A stretch of 64,000 nt of DNA from VBDM01 sp964430565 (GTDB taxonomy: Bacteria > Pseudomonadota > Gammaproteobacteria > Burkholderiales > SG8-39). The stretch's first letter is position 1; every line of letters starts with the position of its first letter. The stretch covers positions 62,001-126,000 of the forward strand of contig CAYSFD010000018.1 of assembly GCA_964430565.1 (NCBI GenBank), read 5' to 3'. This document shows positions 8,340-16,984 of this stretch, one piece after another. Position numbers and translations under genes: made by a program. The notes under the pieces are model-generated. The model was not told where the DNA came from, made no database searches, and saw only the letters and a list, made by a program, of their open reading frames with translations.

Positions 8340-8417
8340 GTCGGGATTAAGGATCCAGGATCGAGGACGCAAGGATACTGTCATTTGTGTTTTGCTCCAA
8401 GATTTGCCCTTCACCCT

Positions 8418-8483
8418 CGTCATGCCCGCGCAAGCGGGCATCCAGCAGATGAGTCCCTGGATTCCCGCTTGCGCGGGAATGAC
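8418..8483. repeat. REP-like dispersed palindromic repeat
   Basis: Two imperfect palindromes, CATGCCCGCGCAAGCGGGCAT and ATTCCCGCTTGCGCGGGAAT, in head-to-head arrangement. It sits between the alpha/beta hydrolase stop and the amidohydrolase start. Related copies occur at 9371-9434, 20071-20149 and 44294-44323. Such elements form strong hairpins and can modulate mRNA stability. Confidence 0.8.
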
Positions 8484-8506
8484 CTGAATCGGAGCTCTTC
8501 CAGTCC

Positions 8507-9376
8507 CTAATCCTGCTCTCCGAGCCGCTCGATGAATCGCGACATCGCTTCGAGCACCACGGCCGGCTGGTCGCGGTGCGGAGAGTGGCGGCAATCGGAA
8601 AGGCGCAGCAGCTCGATCGGGCCGCCGGTCTGCCTCGCGATCGCGTCGAGCTGCGCCATGGTCCCATATTCGTCGTCAAAGCCCTGGATCGTGAGCACGG
8701 GGCAAACCACCCGCGGCAGAACCTCCTCGATGTTCCAGCTGCGGAAGTCCGGATGCAGCCAGATATCGTTCCAGCCCCAAAATGTTTTCGCCGCGTCGGC
8801 ATGGTAGCGACCGAGCTTTTGCGGCAGGTCGGTGCTCTCGAACGCCGCCTTCGCCCCGGCGATGCTCTTCACGCTGATGTCCTCGACGAAGACGTGCGGC
8901 GCCATGACGATGAGGCCCTTCGCGCCGCGAGCAGCCGCGTAGATAAGTGCGATCGATCCGCCGTCGGAATGCCCGACCAGAAGCGGATCGCGAATTGAAA
9001 GCTTGTCGAGCAGCTCCGGCAGCACCTCGAGCGCCTCGACGTGCATGTAGTCCACGCCGCGCGGCTCGCCCAGGACGTCGGACTCGCCGTAGCCGTAGCG
9101 CGAATAGACCAGTGCAGCGCAGCTGGTGGCCGCCGCGGCCTTGTCCGGAAAATCGCGCCACATCGACACCGAGCCCAGCCCCTCGTGCAGGAACACGAGC
9201 GTGGTCGCGTCATGCCTGGCGCCGGAGATTGTGCGGACTTCGAGCTTGCGGCCCTGGACGGTGACGAAGGAGGAATCGAGCAGCGCGGGCAAACGAATCG
9301 GCTTTCTTGACGGAGCTTGCTGCCCGCAAGTGTACCTAAAGTGCGCAGCCGCAAGCTTGGCGTTTGCAGCCGTCAT
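8507..9376 (-). CDS. alpha/beta hydrolase
   Basis: A 289-residue alpha/beta-fold hydrolase. The elements in order are LVFLHEGLGS (oxyanion region), LVYSRYGYGES, the nucleophile elbow GHSDGG with Ser137, the acid in QGFDDEYG near residue 232, and the histidine in LSDCRHSPH near residue 264, a complete Ser-Asp-His triad. The frame opens at an ATG inside a dispersed repeat (9371-9434), so the true start may be a few codons downstream; a TTG at 9292 is one alternative. The next gene on the strand is an amidohydrolase, suggesting sequential steps in one pathway. Substrate unknown. Confidence 0.85.
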   Translation of the reverse strand: MTAANAKLAAAHFRYTCGQQAPSRKPIRLPALLDSSFVTVQGRKLEVRTISGARHDATTLVFLHEGLGSVSMWRDFPDKAAAATSCAALVYSRYGYGESDVLGEPRGVDYMHVEALEVLPELLDKLSIRDPLLVGHSDGGSIALIYAAARGAKGLIVMAPHVFVEDISVKSIAGAKAAFESTDLPQKLGRYHADAAKTFWGWNDIWLHPDFRSWNIEEVLPRVVCPVLTIQGFDDEYGTMAQLDAIARQTGGPIELLRLSDCRHSPHRDQPAVVLEAMSRFIERLGEQD

Positions 9377-9434
9377 TCCCGCGGACGCGGGAATCCGGAG
9401 ACTTTGACGACGCTGGACTCCCGCTTAAGCAGGA
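9371..9434. repeat. REP-like dispersed palindromic repeat
   Basis: Contains GTCATTCCCGCGGACGCGGG and, inverted, a degenerate second arm (GGACTCCCGCTTAAGCAGGA). Same family as 8418-8483. It overlaps the apparent first codons of the alpha/beta hydrolase and lies just after the stop of the AttH-like gene. Confidence 0.7.
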
Positions 9435-9452
9435 GCGGCGTGCGAGCCGACG

Positions 9453-10589
9453 CTACAGCCGCAGCGGTCTCCAATACCCCGTCAACTCTAGATAACCCCG
9501 CCCAACCGTCTTCTCACCTTGCTTGGCCCGCACAGCCCCTTCCCAATATACGGTTCCGGTGCTCGCGCGCGCGTCGAGTTCCTGGTCGTCCATCAGCGGC
9601 TCGATTTCCAGCGTCAAACCGCCGGCCCCGACGCGCACCGAAACCGGATACTCGGCGCCGGTCCGGGGCGAGCGCCAGCGCTTGAGCGTCGCGAACTGTA
9701 CTTCTGCCGGCCTGAGGATGCGCACGCGCCCTTGGGCATCGCGCGCCGCGCCGCCCGCCCACAAACTGCCCCCGTCTTTCGCGCGCAGGCGAAACGCCAT
9801 CAGCGCCCCGCCGTCGGCAAGGTTGATGCCGATCCAATCCCAGCCGACCGCTCCTTCCGCCAACGGCTCGCTCGACCATTCGTGATCGAGCCAGGCCTCG
9901 CCCGAGACTTCAAGCTCACGGCCCTGGACAACAACTTTGCCGTTGACCACGAGGTGCGGCCGGCTGTAGTAGTAGCTCGCCTGCGTCGGGTTCGGGCCTT
10001 TGCGGCTGAAGCCGCTCTCGCCCTGGAGCAGCACGGGTTGCTTCGCCTCGAAGCGCAGCGCGTAGCGGAAATCGCGCGCCGCGACTTGCGCCGTATAGCC
10101 GCCGTCGGTCTGCCTGAGCGACCAGTCTTCGATCGCCACGTCGGTGCGTCCCTCGGCCGCCTCTGCGAGCCCGAATCCCGAACGGGCGGCACGCTGATCG
10201 TGCAGCAGCCGCCCTGCGCCGGGCTCGGAAAGCGCCGCGTGGGCGAACAGCAGCTGACGCGCTGCGAACCGGCTTGAGACTTCCTCGGCGACGCGCGGCC
10301 GGTTGCGAAAAAACGTGATCTGCATGCCGAGCTCGGCGCCGCTTTGTGTCTTGAGCCAACCGGTGATGTACCACCACTCGTTGCGGAACTGCGGGTGGCT
10401 GCCGTGATCTCGCGGGAACTGCAGCGCCACCCCCGGGCGCACTTTCGGATAGTCATCCGCGGCGAGCGCGCCGAGGCAGATCATCCACAGCGCGGCCGCC
10501 AAGTGCGCGTAGCGCGCGGCCCGCGCACGACGATTGTCGGCAGCCCCGGACGTGCGCATGGCGCACGCTACCGATCCGCCTGCGCTCAC
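9453..10589 (-). CDS. AttH/CrtC-like lipocalin-fold protein
   Basis: A 378-residue protein of the AttH / carotenoid 1,2-hydratase-like group, tandem lipocalin-fold proteins often encoded with ABC exporters. Typical motifs are RNEWWYITGWL, LGMQITFFRNRP, the long central WLDHEWSS, GWDWIGINL, MAFRLRAKDG and LELTGYW at the C-terminus. A hydrophobic N-terminal segment (YAHLAAALWMICLGALA) suggests export. The GTG at 10589 overlaps the upstream permease stop and follows GGAGG, implying translational coupling; the ATG at 10559 is an alternative. Probably assists a lipid-handling FtsX-type transporter (inference from context). Confidence 0.85.
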   Translation of the reverse strand: MSAGGSVACAMRTSGAADNRRARAARYAHLAAALWMICLGALAADDYPKVRPGVALQFPRDHGSHPQFRNEWWYITGWLKTQSGAELGMQITFFRNRPRVAEEVSSRFAARQLLFAHAALSEPGAGRLLHDQRAARSGFGLAEAAEGRTDVAIEDWSLRQTDGGYTAQVAARDFRYALRFEAKQPVLLQGESGFSRKGPNPTQASYYYSRPHLVVNGKVVVQGRELEVSGEAWLDHEWSSEPLAEGAVGWDWIGINLADGGALMAFRLRAKDGGSLWAGGAARDAQGRVRILRPAEVQFATLKRWRSPRTGAEYPVSVRVGAGGLTLEIEPLMDDQELDARASTGTVYWEGAVRAKQGEKTVGRGYLELTGYWRPLRL

Positions 10590-13102
10590 CAGTCCTCCTT
10601 CACCGCCCTGACCGCGTCTGCGCTCATCGCCTGCCGAGCGCTCGCGATCGCGGTGAGCGTCGCAAGCGCGAGCATCACCGCTGCGAACTCCGCAAGAAGC
10701 CGCCAGGGTATGTGCAGGTCCATGCCCCAGTGGAACGATTGCCGGTTGACGACGTGGATGAGGATGAGACTGATCAGCCAGCCGAGAGCGAGGCCCACGG
10801 CAAGACCGAGGCCGCTCACGAGCAAGCCTTCGGCGGCGAGCATGGCGCCGATCTGTTTGCGCGTCATTCCGATGTGGCGCAGCATGCCGAATTCGCGCCG
10901 GCGCGCAAGCACGAGCGCGCCGAAGCCCGAGGAAAGCCCGAAGAGGCCGATGATCACCGCGACCGCTTCCAGCGCATAGGTCACCGCGAAGGTGCGGTCG
11001 AAGATACGCAGCGACGCCTCGCGGATCTCTCCCGGTCCGCTGACCTCGATATTTGCGCCGCCCGCGACGCGCGTTTCGATTTCGCGCGAAACGCTTGCCG
11101 GACCCGCACCCGGCGCGAGCCACAGCGCCGCGTCGTTCGCGTTCGCATCGCCCGTGGTGCGCAGGTATTCGTAGCGCTCGATCAGGACTGCGCCTTGTTG
11201 ACGCGCGTAATCGCGCCACACGCCGACGACTTTGAAGCGCACTTGCCGCCCCCCAAGGGGAATTTCGATCTCCTCGCCAGGCCGCCACCCGTATACGTCG
11301 GAGGCGATTTCGCTCACCCACGCCGCGGGCGGGTCGCCGGGCTCGCGGGCATGCGCGGCTCCCACGAGAGGCGGCGCCCTGCCCTCGGCCTCGACCGCGC
11401 GGGCGAGCAGCGTGATCGGCGGCTTGTCCGCGGATACGATCAGCCGCTGGCTGCGCAGGAATTCGACCCGGCTCACCCCGGGGAGCGCTGCGATCTCCCG
11501 CTGATCGGCTGGCGAAAGGAATGCCGTGCCGGCTCCCGGACCGCTGCGCAAATACAGGTCAGCCGGCAGCATGCGCTCCAGCCACTCGTCCAGCGACACT
11601 CGGAACGAGGCGACCATGATCGCCATCGACACCATCAGGCTCACGCTCGCGACGATCGCGGCGAGACTCACGCCGGACTGACCCGGGGCGCCGCGAAGCT
11701 GCGCGAGAGCGATCCGCGCCGGTACCGGCCCGGCGAGCGGCGCCGCGCGAAAAACAAGCCCCGCGATGCGCGGCATCAGCATCACCGTACCGATCAACAG
11801 GAGCGCGATGGCGCCGTAGCCGAAGAACGGCAGGTCGCGAACCGGCCCCGCCTGGGTAAGCGCGGCGCCGGCGAGAAGCACCACGAGGCCCGGCCACGCC
11901 GGCTGCAGCCGATCGAGGGCCCGCTCCTCGTCTCCCGCCTTCAAGGCCCGCGCCGGCTCGGCGCGCGCGGCCTCCAGCGCCGGCACGAGGCTGCCGAGCA
12001 CCGCCGCAAGCACCCCAAGTGCAAGGAAGATCCCCAGCGCAAGCACATCGAGCGCGAGCGTCGGCTCTATTCCGCGAAAATATCCCGCGCCGAGCTCTGC
12101 GCCGAAACGCCGCAGCACGGCCGCAGCGGCAGCATGCCCGAGCGCCATCCCGGCAAGCGCGCCCGCCGCGCCAATGACGGCGGCCTCGGCGAGGAGCATC
12201 GCGACCAGCGCGCGGCGCGTCATGCCCAGCACCCGGAGCAGCGCGAGCTGCGAGCGCCGGCGCACGACCGCGAGCGCCTGCGCCGAAAAAACAAGCAATC
12301 CTCCGGTAAACAGCGCCACCAGGGCGAGCACGTTGAGGTTGACGCGGTAAGCGCGCGACAGCGCTCCGGTTCGTTCGACATCGGCCTGCGGCCGTTCGAT
12401 CAGCGTGCCCGGCGGCAATGCGAAGCGCAGACTTTCGGCGAAACGATCCGGATCGACCCCCGAACGCAGCCGCAGATCGATGCGGTTCAACACGCCGGAC
12501 CGCGCGAACATTGCCTGAGCCGCGCCGATGTCCACGATCGCGAAGCGCTGCCTGCGCCCGTCCCCGAGGATCCCGGCAATCTGCAGCGAAAGCACGCGCA
12601 GGCCCACCTGGACGGAAAGGGCGTCGCCCTGGGTCAGGCCAAGCGATTCGGCCGCCGCGGCGGAAAGGAAAATCCGGTCCGGGCGCAGGAAATCCAGGCC
12701 CGAATCGGACATGCGCGCCGACTCGGCGCCCGCGAGGAAAGACTGGACTTGGCCCGCGCGAAAGATATCCAGTCCCAGCACATTCAGCGAATCGCGCCGA
12801 CCGGGCAGCCTGGCTTCGACTTCGAGCACCGGGCTCGCCACCGCCACCTGCGGCAACTTCGCCAGGCGCGGATAAAGCGATTCATCGAAACCGGCGCGCG
12901 GGCCTCGCACTATGAGATCGGCTTCTCCGGAGAGCGTCTGCACGGCGGCGGCGAACTCGTTGATCGCCGCCTGGTTGACGAGCTGCACCGCGTAGCCCAG
13001 CGCCACGCCGAGCGCGATGGCGAACACCGACAGCGCAAGCCGGCTCTTGTGCTGGGCGAGCGGGGCGAGCAGCAGGGTGCGGCCGATCGCAGGGTAGCGC
13101 AT
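10586..13102 (-). CDS. FtsX-like ABC transporter permease
   Basis: An 838-residue membrane protein with two FtsX/MacB-type halves. There is one N-terminal helix (LSVFAIALGVALGYAVQLV), a large periplasmic MacB-like region, a group of helices around residues 260-380, four more including FFGYGAIALLLIGTVML in the middle, a second periplasmic region, and a final set of three helices (YALEAVAVIIGLFGLSSG, LLVSGLGLAVGLALGWLIS and the last before VRAVKEDW). This duplicated layout is shared with LolC/E-like and YbbP-type exporters that extract or move lipids. It needs an ATPase: none is adjacent, but a LolD-like one lies at 20158-20817. It overlaps the AttH-like gene by 4 bases. Confidence 0.9.
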   Translation of the reverse strand: MRYPAIGRTLLLAPLAQHKSRLALSVFAIALGVALGYAVQLVNQAAINEFAAAVQTLSGEADLIVRGPRAGFDESLYPRLAKLPQVAVASPVLEVEARLPGRRDSLNVLGLDIFRAGQVQSFLAGAESARMSDSGLDFLRPDRIFLSAAAAESLGLTQGDALSVQVGLRVLSLQIAGILGDGRRQRFAIVDIGAAQAMFARSGVLNRIDLRLRSGVDPDRFAESLRFALPPGTLIERPQADVERTGALSRAYRVNLNVLALVALFTGGLLVFSAQALAVVRRRSQLALLRVLGMTRRALVAMLLAEAAVIGAAGALAGMALGHAAAAAVLRRFGAELGAGYFRGIEPTLALDVLALGIFLALGVLAAVLGSLVPALEAARAEPARALKAGDEERALDRLQPAWPGLVVLLAGAALTQAGPVRDLPFFGYGAIALLLIGTVMLMPRIAGLVFRAAPLAGPVPARIALAQLRGAPGQSGVSLAAIVASVSLMVSMAIMVASFRVSLDEWLERMLPADLYLRSGPGAGTAFLSPADQREIAALPGVSRVEFLRSQRLIVSADKPPITLLARAVEAEGRAPPLVGAAHAREPGDPPAAWVSEIASDVYGWRPGEEIEIPLGGRQVRFKVVGVWRDYARQQGAVLIERYEYLRTTGDANANDAALWLAPGAGPASVSREIETRVAGGANIEVSGPGEIREASLRIFDRTFAVTYALEAVAVIIGLFGLSSGFGALVLARRREFGMLRHIGMTRKQIGAMLAAEGLLVSGLGLAVGLALGWLISLILIHVVNRQSFHWGMDLHIPWRLLAEFAAVMLALATLTAIASARQAMSADAVRAVKEDW

Positions 13103-13215
13103 TGCGCCATATTAACGGCGGCGCGTCCGTCGCGCGACCTCTCCCCCGATTCGCCAGCGCACGCTGCATTCGTTCGCTTCAGTGAGGCGAAACCCGCACG
13201 GTCCCAGTTGTTCAA

Positions 13216-13851
13216 TCAGGTAATCAGGCCGTGCCTCATGGCGAACTTGACCAGCTCGACCGTGTCGTGGACCTTGAGCTTTTTCATGATGCGAGATCGG
13301 TAGGTCTCGATGGTTTTCGGCGACAAGGACAGAGCGTGCGCGATCGCAGCGTTGGTCTCGCCCTCGACGACTCGCTGCAGCACGTCTCTTTCGCGCAGGC
13401 TCAGGCTGTCGAGCGGACTCACGTCGCCGTCGCGAAGATAGTCGTCGATCAACGTTTCCGTGATGCGGTGGCTGAGATAGCGCACGCCCGCACGCAGGGC
13501 GCGGATCGCCTCGACCACTTCTTTTCCGGCGGACTCTTTCAGCACGTAGCCTTGGGCGCCCGCCTGGAGCGCGCGATGGATGTGCTCGGCGCTCAGGTAC
13601 ATGGAAAGAATCAGCACCCGCGTATCGGGGCACTTCTCGACGATGCGCCGCGTCGCCTCCACTCCGTCCAGTTCCGGCATGGCGATGTCCATGATGACGA
13701 TGTCGGGGTGCAGGCGCTGGGCTTCGCTAACCGCATCGCGCCCGTTCCCGGCGACGCCTACGACCTTCAGGTCGTGGCTGCCTGCCAGCAAGGCGCGCAG
13801 CCCGTCCCGTACCACCGCATGGTCGTCTGCGAGCAATACCGTGACGGGCAT
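13216..13851 (-). CDS. NarL/LuxR-type response regulator
   Basis: A 211-residue response regulator. The receiver has the acidic pair in LLADDH, the phosphorylation site Asp55 in IVIMDIAMPELDG, and the conserved lysine in GYVLKES. The C-terminal LuxR helix-turn-helix reads LSLRERDVLQRVVEG, NAAIAHALSLSPKTIETY and RIMKKLKVHDTVELVKFA. The ATG at 13851 gives a start at the usual place (MPVTVLLADDH), one base after the stop of the kinase gene, so the pair is surely co-transcribed. Regulated genes are not identifiable from this window. Confidence 0.95.
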   Translation of the reverse strand: MPVTVLLADDHAVVRDGLRALLAGSHDLKVVGVAGNGRDAVSEAQRLHPDIVIMDIAMPELDGVEATRRIVEKCPDTRVLILSMYLSAEHIHRALQAGAQGYVLKESAGKEVVEAIRALRAGVRYLSHRITETLIDDYLRDGDVSPLDSLSLRERDVLQRVVEGETNAAIAHALSLSPKTIETYRSRIMKKLKVHDTVELVKFAMRHGLIT

Positions 13852-13852
13852 G

Positions 13853-16800
13853 TCAGGCTCGCGTTCCGACGCCGTATTCGACGAGCACCTGCACCCCCGC
13901 ATCGGGTCCGGCGCGAAGCGAAAACTCCGCTCCAACGGCCTCGGCCCGTTCGCGCATGATCAGCAGCCCCCAGCCGGTGCCTGCGTCCGATGCATCCGCC
14001 CGCTGCGGGTCGAAGCCGACCCCGTTGTCGCGAACGGACAAGGTCGCATGGCCGTTGATGCGCCGGATCGCCATCTCCACGCGATCGGCATTCGAATGCT
14101 TGGCGACGTTGTTAAGCGCCTCCTGGGCGATCCGGAACATGGCGAGGTCGACGGTCTTCGGCAGATCGCCTCCCGGGAGATCTCCCTCGAAAGCGACCTG
14201 GATGCCCGTTCTCTTCGAAAAACCCGCTGCGAGCGAGCGCAGCGCCGCGGGCAAGCCATAGTCGTCGAGCGTATGAGGCCGCAGCTCCGCCATGACGTCA
14301 CGCATCGCATCGACGGTCCCCTGAACGAGCAGGCTAGAATCCTCAAGACGTTCCGCAAGCTCCGGGTACGCCTCCGCCGGCAGGCCGCTTGCGACGATAC
14401 TCAAGTTGAGCCCGAGCGCGGTGAGGTTCTGCCCGACCCGGTCGTGCAGTTCGCGCGCGAGGAGCCGGCGCTCCAATTCCTGAATCTCGACAAGGCGGCG
14501 CGAGGTCACCCTCAACCGGTCGGCGTAGTTTTGCAGAACCTCTTCGGCGAGCTTGCGGTCGGTGATGTCGGTGTTGGTGCCGCTCATGCGCAGTGACCGG
14601 CCGATGCTATCGCGCTCGGTGACCCGCCCGCAGCTCAGGATCCACCTCCATTCGCCATTCTCGGATTTCACCCGGTGATCGACGGCGTAGCGGGAAACCT
14701 CACCCTTCATGGCCTGGACCGCGGCCGCGGTGACGCGCTTGCGATCCTCCGGATGGACCACGGTCAGCAATTCAGCGGCCGTGGTACGCATTTCCGCCGC
14801 CGGATTGCCAAGAAACGTCGCCCAGGCCGCATCCAGCCAAACTTCGTTGGTGCGCAGATCCGCTTCCCACACGCTGATCTGCGAGCCTTCAAGCGCAATC
14901 TGGAGTCGCTGTCCCGCCTGGCGTACTGCCGCCTCCGCCTGCATGCGCTCGGTGATGTCGTGGCAGGTGCCAAGCACCCGCACCGCCCGGCCCGATGCAT
15001 CCCGGTCGACGCGCGCCCTGCTGTGGATTTCGCGCACGTCCCCGTCGGGCCGCACGATGCGGAATTGACTCTCGTAGGAATGGCCGCTGCTCAGGAACTT
15101 CTCTTCCTCCTTCGATGTGCGATCCTTATCTTCGGGATGGACGAGCGGATAGAATCTCCTGGACTTCGCCGAGAGCTGAATGTGAGTGAGGCCAAAAATC
15201 TCAAACAACTGCTCGGACCACTTGCGCGAGTTGGTGCGCAGATCCCACTCCCAGCTGCCGAGATTCGCGAGCGCCTGCGCCTCCTGCAACTGCACATCAC
15301 GCGCACGCAGGGCCTCGTCCTTTTGACGCCGCTCCGTGACGTCCCGCGAAACCTTGATGACCCGCGCCACGTTTCCTTGCGAATCGGAGACGGAGCTGAC
15401 CTGACTTTCCATGTACCGTGCTTCTCCGCTTGGCAGCAGAAAACGAAACTCCGCTCGCCGCGCGACTCCGTCGTGGACGGTGTCGAAGAACGTTTTTCTG
15501 ACCCGTTCCCGGTCTTCCGGATGCACGCTCTCGAATGCGTCCGTGCCCACCAGGGCCTTGTAGTCTTCGATCAGTCCACCGTACGCCGGATTGAGGTAGA
15601 CGAGGCGGCCCTCCGGGCTCAGCAAGGCAATCATGTCATTCGCATTCTCGGCGATCAGGCGGAAACGTTCTTCGGTTTCGCGCAGATCTTTGGTCATCTG
15701 AGCGGCGAGCTTCAAGGCCCGACTGCGCGATGACGACAAGGAATAAAACACCCCAAACAGAAGCAGACTCGATAGCAGCCCCCCCGCCAGGACCATTAAT
15801 GGCAAAGCCCTGTCGAGCGGCTCAACTATCGAGTCTTTCGGGGCGCTGAAACGAATTTCCCATATGCGACCGGCAATTTCCATAGGTACCGCGCGAGTGA
15901 AGGTGGAACCCGGGGCACCCAGTGGAGACTCTGTGGACGCTCCCTCTATCAATTGGTTGCTGTCGAACAGCACCCGCTCACTGCCTCCAGAACTCGGGAC
16001 AAGGTTATCAATGAGTGGCCCGTAGACCTTGAACCGAATGTGTCGAATTGTCTTTTCATCGATTACACCGGTCATCAGGTTTCTTACATTAAAACCCGCG
16101 CCAATCGAGCCAAGATAAGCGGCCCGCCGCTGTTCCACCGTGTCGAGCGGCATGCCGTTCCGGTACACGGGTAAGCGCATCGCCAATCCCACGTACTCCT
16201 TGGCCGCCTTAACCCGGATCGGTAGACCCGAAGCAGTGAGACTTCCCGTATCCCGGGCAGAATGCTGGAGGGTTGCCATGGCCGCGGGGTCGCTCGCGAT
16301 CACCGCAGGATTGGCGCCGATGTCGAGGCCGAAAGCGAACTCAAATCCGGTCATAGGCTCGACATAAACCAGCACAAAGTATTCGGGGCGATCCCCCGGG
16401 GGCTTGATCGCAAATCGGGGGTAGCCCCGCGGGTCAAGACTGGCGTCACGGCGCACTGCATCGACGAACCGTTGCTTGTCTCCGGCACGGACATAGATCG
16501 CGTAGTTCATTACATCAAAGCCGGGAAACCGGCTCTTTAAGTTAAGAGCCTCGACAAAGCGGTGGAACTCGATGCGGCTGACCGAGCTGCCAGTAGCAAA
16601 CAATGCCCTTGCACCGTATAGGACCTCCGCGTAAGACAAAATGCGCCTCTCGACAACTTGCTTCGTTTCCGTCACCTGGCGGTCGAACCGCTCCTCGGCT
16701 GCGCTCTCGACGTTGTCGCGGATGGCCATGTAAAGAACAAGCGAAACGAGAATTCCCATCCCCAGCAGTACCCAAGGCAGGACGCTGCTGCTGCGCACAA

Positions 16801-16876
16801 GCTTAGTCACCCGGTTGATTGCTGTAGCCACGATCCGATTCGCGCGAACACCACCTCTGCATACATTATGCGCCAT
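13853..16876 (-). CDS. CHASE-PAS sensor histidine kinase (NarX/HisKA_3 type)
   Basis: A 1007-residue membrane histidine kinase. Order: helix SVLPWVLLGMGILVSLVLYMAI, an extracytoplasmic CHASE domain (about residues 65-310, with RFPGFDVMNYAIYV), a second helix LPLMVLAGGLLSSLLLFGVFY, then three PAS domains (starting near RFRLIAENANDMIALL, LANLGSWEWDLRTNSRKW and LQIALEGSQISVWEADL), then the HisKA_3 phosphoacceptor His811 in ARELHDRVGQNL and the ATPase motifs FRIAQEALNNVAKHS and VRDNGVGFDP. I use the ATG at 16876; the next gene downstream is its cognate regulator. CHASE domains sense small ligands such as cytokinin-like molecules or peptides; the ligand is unknown. Confidence 0.93.
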   Translation of the reverse strand: MAHNVCRGGVRANRIVATAINRVTKLVRSSSVLPWVLLGMGILVSLVLYMAIRDNVESAAEERFDRQVTETKQVVERRILSYAEVLYGARALFATGSSVSRIEFHRFVEALNLKSRFPGFDVMNYAIYVRAGDKQRFVDAVRRDASLDPRGYPRFAIKPPGDRPEYFVLVYVEPMTGFEFAFGLDIGANPAVIASDPAAMATLQHSARDTGSLTASGLPIRVKAAKEYVGLAMRLPVYRNGMPLDTVEQRRAAYLGSIGAGFNVRNLMTGVIDEKTIRHIRFKVYGPLIDNLVPSSGGSERVLFDSNQLIEGASTESPLGAPGSTFTRAVPMEIAGRIWEIRFSAPKDSIVEPLDRALPLMVLAGGLLSSLLLFGVFYSLSSSRSRALKLAAQMTKDLRETEERFRLIAENANDMIALLSPEGRLVYLNPAYGGLIEDYKALVGTDAFESVHPEDRERVRKTFFDTVHDGVARRAEFRFLLPSGEARYMESQVSSVSDSQGNVARVIKVSRDVTERRQKDEALRARDVQLQEAQALANLGSWEWDLRTNSRKWSEQLFEIFGLTHIQLSAKSRRFYPLVHPEDKDRTSKEEEKFLSSGHSYESQFRIVRPDGDVREIHSRARVDRDASGRAVRVLGTCHDITERMQAEAAVRQAGQRLQIALEGSQISVWEADLRTNEVWLDAAWATFLGNPAAEMRTTAAELLTVVHPEDRKRVTAAAVQAMKGEVSRYAVDHRVKSENGEWRWILSCGRVTERDSIGRSLRMSGTNTDITDRKLAEEVLQNYADRLRVTSRRLVEIQELERRLLARELHDRVGQNLTALGLNLSIVASGLPAEAYPELAERLEDSSLLVQGTVDAMRDVMAELRPHTLDDYGLPAALRSLAAGFSKRTGIQVAFEGDLPGGDLPKTVDLAMFRIAQEALNNVAKHSNADRVEMAIRRINGHATLSVRDNGVGFDPQRADASDAGTGWGLLIMRERAEAVGAEFSLRAGPDAGVQVLVEYGVGTRA

Positions 16877-16928
16877 CAGCAAGACCTGAACCCTGCGACC
16901 GTCACGCACCCAGCCGATAGCGAGATTG

Positions 16929-16954
16929 GAAAGGCCGGATTTCTCCGGCCTTTT
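16929..16954. terminator. GC-rich hairpin, probable terminator
   Basis: AAGGCCGG (16931-16938) pairs with CCGGCCTT (16945-16952) around a 6-base loop, with further A-T pairing outside and TTTT on the plus side. It lies 31 bases beyond the stop of the minus-strand repeat-protein gene and upstream of the histidine kinase start, so it probably ends transcription of the repeat gene. Confidence 0.65.
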
Positions 16955-16984
16955 GGGTGGGATGTGTTGATCAGGGAAGACGAC

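Noticed and set aside
10712..13303. 863-residue plus-strand ORF
   Set aside because: Antisense shadow of the FtsX-type permease, of Arg/His-rich composition with no recognisable motif.
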